This document shows, piece after piece, positions 55,812-64,000 of a DNA stretch of 64,000 nucleotides. The stretch lies in the NCBI GenBank assembly GCA_964036045.1, contig OZ038381.1, forward strand, positions 69,378,242 through 69,442,241, read 5' to 3'. The notes under the pieces were generated by a model, which worked only from the letters and a program-made list of their open reading frames with translations, was not told the origin of the DNA and did no database searches. Position 1 is the first letter of the stretch. The number at the start of each line of letters is the position of its first letter. The stretch comes from Eutreptiella sp. 'Long Island Sound 2002' (taxonomy: Eukaryota; Euglenozoa; Euglenophyceae; Eutreptiales; Eutreptiaceae). A program made the translations under genes and the position numbers.

Positions 55812-58445
55812 TTGGTTTTCTGGATCACCGTCAAAATAGGTGATCAGGTTTACAAAGCGGTCTTGGACACGGGCGCCACGCTCTCAATCGTGGCCCGGAG
55901 ATTGCTAAAACAAGCCAAGATCCGGAAAACCGAAACAGTGGCCATAAGGGTAGGGGATGGTCGGACCATCCGTTCCCTGGGGGGGGTTGATGTGACTGTA
56001 TGTCTGGGCGATGAGGAGGTGACGCAGCACTGCAAAGTGCTTGACACCGACGCCTTTGACATTGTCATTGGCACGGATTTCCTGTGCTTCAACCCCCAGG
56101 TGAAGTTGCTGTCCTTGCAACGTCCCTACGCCCTTCACTGCGATTTTGGCAGTGGCCTATACTCTGTCCCTCTGGAGCTGTCAGGTCTAAAAGAATCCAG
56201 TCTACGTTACGTGAACCGGTCTTACAGAACTGAGAACTATCAGTTGGTGCGGCCAGTGTTGGAAAATGGACTGGCCGCCCTGCAGCTGGACCTGAATGAA
56301 ATTCAGGTAGAACCGTTCGCGAGTAAAGAGCAGCTTCTGATGCAGCTCTACTGCTCGCGGAACCTACACAATGCGTACAGCTTCTACTGGAAATCAATGG
56401 GGTTGTGCTACGCAAACCCCCCTTTCTCCCAGCTCGCCAAGGTGATTACCAAAATCGCCCTCGAAGGAGCGAGAGTGGTCCTGTGCACCCCCGACTGGGG
56501 TACCACAGGTGAACACGCCTTTTGGAGGCGCCTCTTGGACTGTATGACCAAGGGAAGGCCTGAACTGCACAACGGCCCCATCTACGTCCCTGAGGACCGT
56601 CAGGAGAACATGCCGGCCCCTGAATGGGGCAGTTTCCTATCCATCGTAGATGGTGCTCTAAACCCCGTGCCCGTGAGTGACCTTGATCAGGTTGTACTCA
56701 AGGAGTTGATGGCCGAAAACAAGGGCCTTACCCTGCATGATCTCAAGAAGAGATCTGAGTACTCTTCGGTTACCACTGCGAGTGGTGAGTGCCTCGATGA
56801 GCCGGAGACTGCGGCAGGCCCTCTTCCGCTGGCTGATGCCGACGATCGCCTGAGGGATATTGCCAGTGTAATACCCCCGGTCGACCCAGAGGTTGTGACA
56901 CTGAAGCATAGCGCTTTCCTAGCGCAGTTGCTCATGGAAGAGGTGGATCTCGGCGAGTCTGCCCCTGGTGGGTCTAATGATCACGCCGTGTTCCTTATGA
57001 GGGCCACTGATGGCCCCTCGGGTCGGGTACGTGGCGCTAAACCCTCACCCAATAACATGCCCGTCTCTTGGTATGACGTGCGGGAACTACAGCAGGTCCT
57101 GTTGGCTAAGGCTGAGGGTATCGAGCGACGGACCCGCCTGGACCTCCTCAAGAGGACCTGGAAAACCTCTATTTGGTCGGAAGAGGATGATGAAGAGATG
57201 ACTCTCCCCAATCCTGAGACCCCTCTGGTATACTGCCTCCACTATGCCCAGGAACGCCAGGACTGGGAGGACGAGTTGCCCCCCGAAACGGTGGGGCGTA
57301 TAAAAAAGCAGGATAAAGGGAAGAGTAACCTCCGCGCTGAGGAGGATTTTTCTGAGAAAGTGGAGAACATGAATCTCGACCCCTGTCTGACCAAGCTCAT
57401 CCACAAGTATCAGGAGGTTTTTGCAGCGTTGCCCCCACCCCTGTCTTGTAAGAAACTGGTCCAGATGGACCTCAAACTCAAACCAGAGTTTGAAGGGTCG
57501 GTAGTGAGGTGGCGTCCATACCCCGCCCCACAAAACCAAATCGACGAGATCAAACGCCAGATCGAAGAGTGTATAGATGCTGGCCTCGTCAAGGGGTATA
57601 AGCACCGGGACTACCTCCGCCATTGTAGCCCTTGTTTTCTGGTTGCTAGACCTGGGTCCACTGCTATGCGCTTGGTCGCTGACTATGGGGAGGTCGATAA
57701 AAAGACCCAGAACCACTCAGGGAGTATCCCCAACATGGGAAACACCCTGGGGAGAATCGCTAAGTGTCGATTCAAGACCAAGATGGATAAGCGCAGTGGC
57801 TTCTGTCAAGTAGACCTAACCCGAGCAGCCGAGGAACTGCTCGCCTTTGTAACCCCTAAGAACCGTGTCTTCTGCTGGAAGGTCATGCCCTTTGGTGTCG
57901 CGAATGCCCCTGCTTTCTTTCAGGAGCTGATGAACAAAATCCTATATATCCTGAGACGCAGTTCCCTTGTGCAGGAACTGGTTTCCCGCGGGGCTGAGAT
58001 GGAGGCCCACATCGACGATGTGAGCCTGGCTACTAATACCCAAGAGGATCATATCCTCCGCCTGCAAGAGTTTTTCACCGTCTGTCAGGAAAACCATCTT
58101 CGCATCAAACTCGAGAAGTGTGAGTTTATGCGAGAGGAGATGGAGTACCTAGGGTTTGACGTGGGGTATGGCTGGTGGAAACCAGCCGCGTCCAAGATGC
58201 AGCCCCTACAGGACATGCAGATACGTGACGACCCTAAGAAGGGTCTACACGATGTGCGGAGTCTTTTTGGCGCCTGCAATTTTTACCGACGCCATATCTA
58301 CAATTTTACGTATTCGTCAGCCTTCCTGACTGACCTTATAAAGAAGACCAACCCCTGGCGGTGGACCGACAAGGAGGAGGCCTGTTTCCAGGAGTTGAAG
58401 AGGAAAATATTTTCCACCAACTGCCTGGGGGTGCCCCCCCCCTAA
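55812..58445 (+). CDS. pol: pol of element B: protease, Dam-like domain and RT
   Basis: Open for 877 codons; there is no ATG at the start, so pol is probably made as a Gag-Pol fusion by readthrough or shifting past the gag stop. Domains: aspartic protease (VLDTGAT near 55,863; VIGTDF near 56,070); a Dam-like block with VEPFAS (56,308), YANPPFSQL (56,410-56,435) and VVLCTPDWG (about 56,480-56,505), reminiscent of N6-adenine methyltransferase motifs; a Glu/Asp-rich linker (56,690-57,370); RT (57,440-58,330) with KMDKRSGF, VMPFGVANAP and HIDD (58,008-58,019). The His in place of Tyr before IDD is shared with A. The frame breaks in a run of C at 58,434-58,442 before RNase H. Confidence 0.85.
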   Translation: MVFWITVKIGDQVYKAVLDTGATLSIVARRLLKQAKIRKTETVAIRVGDGRTIRSLGGVDVTVCLGDEEVTQHCKVLDTDAFDIVIGTDFLCFNPQVKLLSLQRPYALHCDFGSGLYSVPLELSGLKESSLRYVNRSYRTENYQLVRPVLENGLAALQLDLNEIQVEPFASKEQLLMQLYCSRNLHNAYSFYWKSMGLCYANPPFSQLAKVITKIALEGARVVLCTPDWGTTGEHAFWRRLLDCMTKGRPELHNGPIYVPEDRQENMPAPEWGSFLSIVDGALNPVPVSDLDQVVLKELMAENKGLTLHDLKKRSEYSSVTTASGECLDEPETAAGPLPLADADDRLRDIASVIPPVDPEVVTLKHSAFLAQLLMEEVDLGESAPGGSNDHAVFLMRATDGPSGRVRGAKPSPNNMPVSWYDVRELQQVLLAKAEGIERRTRLDLLKRTWKTSIWSEEDDEEMTLPNPETPLVYCLHYAQERQDWEDELPPETVGRIKKQDKGKSNLRAEEDFSEKVENMNLDPCLTKLIHKYQEVFAALPPPLSCKKLVQMDLKLKPEFEGSVVRWRPYPAPQNQIDEIKRQIEECIDAGLVKGYKHRDYLRHCSPCFLVARPGSTAMRLVADYGEVDKKTQNHSGSIPNMGNTLGRIAKCRFKTKMDKRSGFCQVDLTRAAEELLAFVTPKNRVFCWKVMPFGVANAPAFFQELMNKILYILRRSSLVQELVSRGAEMEAHIDDVSLATNTQEDHILRLQEFFTVCQENHLRIKLEKCEFMREEMEYLGFDVGYGWWKPAASKMQPLQDMQIRDDPKKGLHDVRSLFGACNFYRRHIYNFTYSSAFLTDLIKKTNPWRWTDKEEACFQELKRKIFSTNCLGVPPP

Positions 58446-59019
58446 GGGCGAGATAATACTCGTCACGGATGCGTGTGACGTAGGGGGGGGAGGTACCCTA
58501 TACCAGTGGCAGGAGCTTAACCCCTATGAGTTGTCGCACTGCCAGTTTCACACTTCAGGTCTGAACCGCGATGGAACCCTGAAGCATGACTATCTGGCCA
58601 ATGAATAGCGTGTGGTGCCTCTGGGGCACTGGAATTGGAAATGGAACCAAGCGCATTCCAATTACAGCACCTATGACCAGGAACTCCTGGCCGGTATGTT
58701 GGTGCTTTCGTCACAATCCCGACTCCTGGGATCTAACCCTATTGTCTGGCTGTGTGACCAGGAGCCTGTGAAATCTTTCCGGAAGGGCCCACCACCGGAG
58801 AAAGCAAAGCTAAAGCAGTGGTGGACTTACCTGAGCCAGTTCAGGTTGACAGTTCATCATATCCCCGGAATAAAGAATGAACTGTCTGACTATATATCGC
58901 ACAACGACTTCGATGCGCTTATAGGTGAGAGCTCTGAGGCGCTCGCCAGAGAGGCTTTCCAGCGTATGGATGTCCAGCTTGACCTGTCCATGCGCACTGC
59001 TGGAATCCTGGAGGGTTGA
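58446..59019 (+). pseudogene. pol: RNase H region of element B pol (frameshift and stops)
   Basis: After the shift in the C run, reading resumes with EIILVTDACDVGGGG (D near 58,467), a TAG at 58,606-58,608 (Trp codon in A), YDQELLAGM (58,674), WLCDQEPV (58,749) and the LTVHHIPGIKNELSDYIS tail. A TGA at 59,017-59,019 stops the frame. The acidic residues are kept, so decay is recent relative to A. Confidence 0.8.
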
Positions 59020-59820
59020 AGTCTAACCGACTGTCAGTCAGAGTACAAAGAAATTCTCCAAACCCTCAGCACAATCAGTACCTCTTTTACGAGGAGCGAA
59101 CTGTGGTGCCTGAGGCACGACTGGATGGGTGCCTACAGTGGTCCCATCTCAGTTCTGGTCACACTGGCGCTAATCGCTCAGTGAACATCTCCCGTGAGTG
59201 TTTCTACTCTAGTCTAACCCTCACTGAACTGAGGGCGCGTATGCAGACCATTGTGGATGCTTGTGGCTGTCATGCCAGCAAGCAGAGCGACAGTAGGGAT
59301 AGGGGCCTGGTCTGCAGCTTACCCATACCCTATTGTGCTAACTCTCTTCTCTACGTGGATTTCATCCACGGCCTACGGAGCTTCGGCGGCTATGATAGTT
59401 GCCTAGTGGTCACCTGTGGCCTATCTCGCTTCACCTGTGTGTTCCCTTGCAATAAGAAAATCACAGGTGAGCAGACTGTGAAACTGTTGGTCGAACAATG
59501 GTTCGAACCCTATGGAGCACCTAAGCAGGTGCACTCTGATGAGGATGTACGCATCCGCAGTGACACTGGGTGGTACAAACGAGTGCTAAATGCCCTCAAC
59601 GTGGAGTTAACCACAGGTGTGCCCTATACCGACACGTCTAACCCTTGATGTGAGAGACAGAACCGTGTGGTGGAGCAAAACTTAAGAATCCTGATGGAAC
59701 AGGAGCGTACCAAGGACTGGATACGCCTAGTGCCCTGGGCAGTGCTGACCGTGAACTCACAGCGGAGGTTCTCTACGGGTTTCAGCCCCCACGAACTGTT
59801 CCATGGAGGACGACCTGCAT
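59020..59820 (+). pseudogene. pol: integrase core region of element B pol (stop inside)
   Basis: A small deletion/frameshift near 59,060 precedes YLFYEERTVVPEARL. The zinc domain has HLSSGH then CGCH (59,148-59,270). The catalytic triad is D in YVDFIH (59,358), D in HSDEDV (59,538) and E in CERQ (59,652), with a TGA at 59,646-59,648 just before CERQ (Leu in A). The frame then runs to HELFHGGRPA, where a retroposon interrupts it at 59,820. Confidence 0.8.
59807..59820. repeat. left target-site duplication of the 278-bp retroposon
   Basis: AGGACGACCTGCAT, identical to 60,099-60,112. Confidence 0.9.
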
Positions 59821-60098
59821 TTTTTGCACTGAACGGCGCCTTCTGTGGCTGGCCAGGCCGGGGAGAGGGCTCTTGCGCGCCAAGCTTTTTCAGGGAGGGC
59901 CGGGAGCCCGAAACCAAGTTCAATCGCGGGCTGAGTACCGCTACAACCAATCAGTACTACCACACTGGCACCCAACAGTCACTTCTGCAAATGAATCCCT
60001 CCCCCAAGCCACCCCCTGTGCTCAAACTGTCATGCTCTAACCCCCAAAACCGCAACTGTACAGCCTTCGGGAATCAGGCAGAGACCCCAGCTCTGTGT
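59821..60098 (-). mobile_element. 278-bp SINE-like or processed retroposon in element B
   Basis: Flanked by a perfect 14-bp duplication AGGACGACCTGCAT. It starts with TTTTTT on the plus strand, that is, a short A tail on the minus strand, so the inserted RNA reads right to left. Taking it out restores RPA-WF continuity with element A. The body has no open frame and no similarity I recognise; no clear Pol III A/B box pair was found. It was presumably mobilised by LINE machinery. Confidence 0.75.
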
Positions 60099-60112
60099 AG
60101 GACGACCTGCAT
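60099..60112. repeat. right target-site duplication of the 278-bp retroposon
   Basis: AGGACGACCTGCAT, partner of 59,807-59,820; integrase-C-terminal homology resumes here. Confidence 0.9.
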
Positions 60113-60822
60113 GGTTCGTCAAAACCCCCTTTCCTGAGGACTTCAAGAGCCCTGTGGGAGATTGGCTGGAACACAAGCAGTCTCTGGCTAACCAGGCTGG
60201 GACTAACCTGAGACACATTCGTGACCGTGGACTGAGCCGATGGAACCGCCTACGGCTACCTGCCAGCTTCAGAGTTGGTGACTTTGCTTTGGTTCACCAT
60301 TCACGTCTACCCTCCTGGCCATGTAACTGCCTACAGGACCCTTATTTTGGACCCTATCGTATCATCACTGTAGAAGGATCCAGCATCCATGTTAGGTGCA
60401 GTCCACGCCTAGGTGGTGAACTGCTGTGTGCACCTAAACAGCTGAGGCACTATCACTCCCCTCACGATTTGTCCTGGGATGAGTGGCGCCTCAGCGACAG
60501 TGAGGTCGAGCGTATAGACCTAGAGAACGCTGCCAGTCCAGAAGAGGCAGACGAACTCGAAGAGATGACTGCCGAAGAGATGGCAGTCGATGGTTACTAC
60601 GTGGTTGCAGGTATTGCTCGCGACGAGTATAAACAGGGCTGGAAATTCCTAACTCTGTGGGATGGCTATGGGTTATCTGAGGCGACCTGGGAACCTACGT
60701 CAGCCTTCATACAACCAGATGGGAGTATCAACCCTATTTTCCGCTCCTACCTCATTGAGAACAACGAGGGGCAGCTACTAACCCGTGCTGAGACTATGTC
60801 CCAGCGTAAAAGGCGAAACTAA
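60113..60822 (+). CDS. pol: integrase C-terminus and chromodomain of element B
   Basis: Open from the retroposon junction to TAA 60,820-60,822. It contains the SH3-like integrase tail (GDFALVHHSRLPSWP; DPYFGPYRI; HVRCSPRLGGELLCAPKQL), an acidic linker, and a chromodomain (60,588-60,750): YYVVAGIARDEYKQGWKFLT, LWDGYGLSEATWEP. The aromatic cage positions and the EATWEP signature are present. Such a domain in chromoviruses binds modified histone tails and directs insertion. The frame is intact here while upstream parts are broken. Confidence 0.8.
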
Positions 60823-62400
60823 TTTCCCTGTGTCAGTCTACTGACTGTGTTCTAACCTCACAGGTGCAGCGGGCAGTCTTGTGCAGACGTGCCTGTGTAT
60901 GGGTGTAAGAGCAGTTGTCACAGTTGCCCCGCATTGCATCGCAGGACAGGACCGTTAGCCCCCCGTGACAACCACTCCCTGGCCGAAGGCCATTGGTTTT
61001 TCACAGACTACTGCTTACTGCGCACTGCACTGACCCTGTCTGTGCCCTGCAGTCCCATGCCTATGGTTACCAGCGTGGGCCAGATGGCCGCTTATCAGGT
61101 TTGCAGCCAACCAGCGAGTGTTTGCCTTGTTGACCATGTGTGCCATGGGACCTGCCCTGATGTTATGACCTTGGGGAGCCAACGATGAACAGTGGCTAGC
61201 TATTCTAATGACCAGGGGGGAATGACAAGCAAGTTGTGTTCACCCTCCTTAGGGACAAGCGTGCCCACAGTTGGGACCCCTAACTGGTCAAGACCCATGG
61301 GGTTCTACCCTTCCTAACCTGGTCGCTTTACATGTCTGCCTGGGTATGTGTGAGTGTGCTATGCCTGGTGTCCTAAGAGCAAGTTGCAGAAGTGGTGTCC
61401 TACTTATACCGAAGTCTGCACGCTTGCTAAACCTGGAGGGCTGTCTTATTGATGCTCCCCTCCCCTATGCGCCCAATTTCTGTGCTGGCGCAAAACCTTG
61501 GGGGAATACCCAGCATACTATCCCAGGTATTGTTTTTCCTACCTACCTGACTACTAAAGGGAGGGGTGGCCAAAAGCTATGAGGGCATGAAAAGTGCCAT
61601 TTTGCTAAGTGGCCAAAACGCTGACCTAACCACTGACACAGCCCGCCAACCCTACTAAAATTGCAGGAATTGGGTGGGACAGTGACACACGCACTACAGG
61701 TCCTACACACCCTACAGTGGCACCATCCTGGTGGGCGAGCGCTACTGCAACTGGCTCAAGCCCCCACGCAGGACTACCACTTCTACACACACGCTCTACT
61801 GGGTGGTGTTGAGGAGAAAGCCGTGGTTCATAACGACCCTCCTGCCAAGAAGACAAGAGAACACAGCGCTGCTAAGCAACTGTGGCCTAACAGGGACGTC
61901 ACAACATGTTTCCCTGCTAGGGCTTGGAGGGGAAGGGCGCACAGGTGGCGTGCACAGCGCGAATGTCGATGGAGTTGAACTGCCCTCGCCACTCCTGGCT
62001 GAGGCGCAGTCAATTGATTGTGTGATCAGCGCCGTATAATTTAGCACGGCTCAAGGGACTGCACCAGTTCACCCTGTACCTCTCCTACCTGTACAACAGA
62101 GGCCAATGGACTGGGTTCAAGACGGAGGAACGGAGACACACTCCACGTATTTTACGCTTCTTAGTGTGCCCTATAATACACTGTTCCTGAACCCAGTTGC
62201 AAGCAAGCAAGCTTAAGGACTTCGCCCGTTCCCTTATGGAACGTAAGGCGAAGCCCTGGGTAACCTGGCAAGGGTTCATACCGCGTGCACAGCACATGGC
62301 CTACTGTCAAATCCCTTTAATGCATCGTTTGCAAGCATGCAGGGAAGGGAGGCGAGACCAAAACCACGATAACCACACTTACACAACCAGAAGGTGAGCT
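60823..62400 (+). other. 3' internal noncoding region of element B
   Basis: Contains the structured module (60,898-60,992). 61,310-61,740 aligns with 14,211-14,663, and 61,760-62,280 with 27,109-27,600 of element A. A 105-codon frame at 61,661-61,978 spans the place where the LINE entered element A; part of its translation (VTHALQVLHTLQWH) is also readable in A, but selection cannot be shown. Small hairpins (CGTTC..GAACG near 62,230) are kept in both elements. Confidence 0.6.
60898..60992. other. structured module shared with 27,891-27,982
   Basis: GTTGTCAC (60,914-60,921) pairs perfectly with GTGACAAC (60,965-60,972); the enclosed stretch carries GCATTGCATCGCAGGACAGG. It starts about 75 bp after the pol stop. 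It is among the best-conserved noncoding pieces between A and B, yet sits at a different place in each. Confidence 0.5.
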
Positions 62401-63577
62401 CCTCCTGGGCTGACCTACCTTACTCACCATGCATCGTGTGAATGGCGAATGAGAGACGACGGCACAACATAGGACAAGCCTAAGCGTCTCAGACAACCCT
62501 ACTTTAACGCACAAACGACGCAAACACGAGCACGCACTTCTCCTTTAAACCTGTGAAGGGAAGGGAAGGTGGGGGCATGCACAAGAAAGCGTGGCAACGT
62601 GTGTATGTCGGAATCCGGCACATGCATCGCGAGCACTTCGTCTTCTCCAACCCTACCTGCGCACTACGTGCACCATTCGTCAAGCATACCTTGCAACCTT
62701 GTTTTTACCTGTGCAGGGGGAATGCAGGACTCGCCCAACCCCCCGGAGACACGACGGAGACAACCCTAGCATTTTAACGAGGCAACCAGCACGAACGCAA
62801 TGCAGGCGTGTGAGATGACACTGGCATACCTGAGAGGTGGGTTGTCCAGCTGCTCTGTGGTGTGGGTTGAGTTTGAATACTTTTCCCTAAAGTTTATAAA
62901 AATTTTGATGCAACTGTGCAAAAAATTTCTTAAAAACTACGGCTCATACCAGCTTTTTCAAAAGCTGTTTACGATTGCGCAACCTTGCTTTTGAAGTCCG
63001 CATCCGTTGCGCTTGTCTGCGACTTTGAGTTTTGGTGTACAAATGACGATTTCTTGCGTGATTTTGTCGATTTTTAGCAATTTGACTTGTTAAATCGCTA
63101 CACCCTTCGCCAAACCGCAGGAATCACTCCCTGTTGGTTACATTCTCTATTTTTGTCCAGCTCCTGGAGATTTGTGTCCTCCATTGGGAGTATTGCTCCG
63201 CCCTGGCCTTTGGTCAGGACGTTTACTAAAACGCTCTTTATACAGCGATGACCGTCCGCATTAGAGCGGTCGATCATACCCTAGTGGGTAGCAATGCAGA
63301 CTCTAGGGAGGAGGTCATGGGTTCAAACCCCACTGCCCCCAAACTGTTTTTTCCAAACGTTTACGCTCACGCCAGCTACTTTTGAGGAATGCCCCTTCGA
63401 AGGGACATCATTCACGGTGCATCACGCTGTTTCTAAAGGGTACCAGCAATGTGAACAGCTTCTTTGAACTGATGGGGAGGTTTTGTGAAGGTTTACACCA
63501 TTCTCTGAGGTAATGGCAGGGTAAATTGAGCCTCTTTCCTTGGTCCTACTAGCGTAGCTAAATAGTACTCCAGGGAG
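62401..63577. other. region between element B 3' internal part and its 3' LTR
   Basis: No counterpart in element A was recognised. It holds several short frames without motifs (62,553-62,818), AT-rich DNA at 62,870-63,120 and a tRNA-like unit at 63,262-63,350. CAGGGAGGAG right before 63,578 would serve as the polypurine tract. Part of this may be another nested insertion. Confidence 0.45.
63262..63350 (+). other. tRNA-like Pol III unit
   Basis: CCTAGTGGGTAGCA resembles an A box/D-arm, and TGGGTTCAAACCCCA forms a T-arm with B box GGTTCAAACCC. A T6 run at 63,345 would terminate Pol III. It is probably a tRNA-derived SINE head or tRNA relic; no convincing acceptor stem was found. Confidence 0.45.
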
Positions 63578-64000
63578 GAGTAAGAAACCGTCACTACCAT
63601 GTCTTTCCCCGGGTACTTGACCCAGGCTACAGCCCCCATTTTTGCCTAAGGAAGTGCTGCGACTAACACTTAAACATTTTTGTTTCTCTTATGAAGCTTT
63701 AAGTACACGTTCTCAGCAACTAGGGTTAAAACCCTAGCTCCCCCATGAAGTTCACCCCTACCACTCAAAGGAGCGGAGGTATCGTCCTCATGGAGGTTAT
63801 ACCGAAAGAAAAGTCAGCACTTCATGCCTTGGGCCTTGTCTGTTAAGCCTAGTGGTCTCCCACCTCAGGACCCCTATACCCAAACGTTTCTACTACTTAT
63901 TGTGGTTCCAGATTGTAACTGTTTGTGAATTCAGTTGCTTGGCGAAGTCATATTCTGTGTCTGGGCTGACACCTATGACCCAGACTCCTAACCAGCTCCA
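63578..64000 (+). repeat. 3' LTR of element B, cut by the window end
   Basis: Repeats 52,730-53,155 in the same order, starting GAGTAAGAAA after a purine tract. About 30-35 differences from the 5' LTR over ~420 bp by eye, consistent with an old insertion. The remainder of the LTR lies past 64,000. Confidence 0.85.

Overview
This is eukaryotic nuclear DNA made almost entirely of mobile elements and satellites. Signs of a eukaryote are LTR and non-LTR retrotransposons, LTR TATA boxes, a primer-binding site for initiator-Met tRNA, a hAT-type DNA transposon, and one host gene fragment (DNA topoisomerase II) split by introns, two of which look like GC-AG and GA-AG. Non-canonical donors of that sort and this style of Ty3 element would suit a dinoflagellate or related alga/protist, but that is inference; the species is not identifiable here.

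Layout. 1-5,096: a minus-strand LINE-satellite fragment, a dispersed repeat, a ~110-bp degenerate tandem repeat and otherwise featureless DNA. 5,097-29,406: Ty3/gypsy element A (5' LTR, PBS, gag, protease, a Dam-like domain, RT, RNase H, integrase, chromodomain, 3' LTR), heavily mutated. It carries two nested LINE insertions: an 881-bp 5'-truncated copy (9,508-10,388, 12-bp target duplication) and a 12.4-kb copy (14,678-27,094, 14-bp target duplication). 29,401-38,757: a 61-bp satellite joined directly to the truncated 3' LTR of A. 38,758-44,564: low-repeat DNA with four minus-strand topoisomerase II exons (42,265-44,375) and a 1,136-bp hAT-like element in one intron. 44,565-52,729: palindromic short repeats, the 3' end of a minus-strand LINE, GT-rich minisatellite, a LINE RT-ORF C-terminus, a 47-bp hairpin-forming satellite and a second LINE fragment. 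52,730 to beyond 64,000: Ty3/gypsy element B, related to A in protein but with a different LTR, with a 278-bp retroposon inside its integrase region.

How the parts work together. A and B are autonomous-type chromovirus-like elements (gag-PR-Dam-like-RT-RH-IN-chromodomain); both are disabled by stops and frameshifts. The LINE has one long frame (ORF1, AP endonuclease, RT, RNase H, CCHC knuckle), a second long ORF downstream of the RT, a 3' minisatellite and an (ACCT)n tail. LINE-type target duplications of 12-14 bp at three separate insertions suggest LINE machinery shaped much of the window.

The most notable items are the methyltransferase-like domain between protease and RT in both Ty3 elements, the LINE's extra long ORF and internal minisatellite, tRNA-like units inside the A-type LTRs, satellites whose periods leave three frames open, and the non-canonical introns of topoisomerase II. 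Long ORFs inside the satellites are period artefacts and are not annotated as genes.
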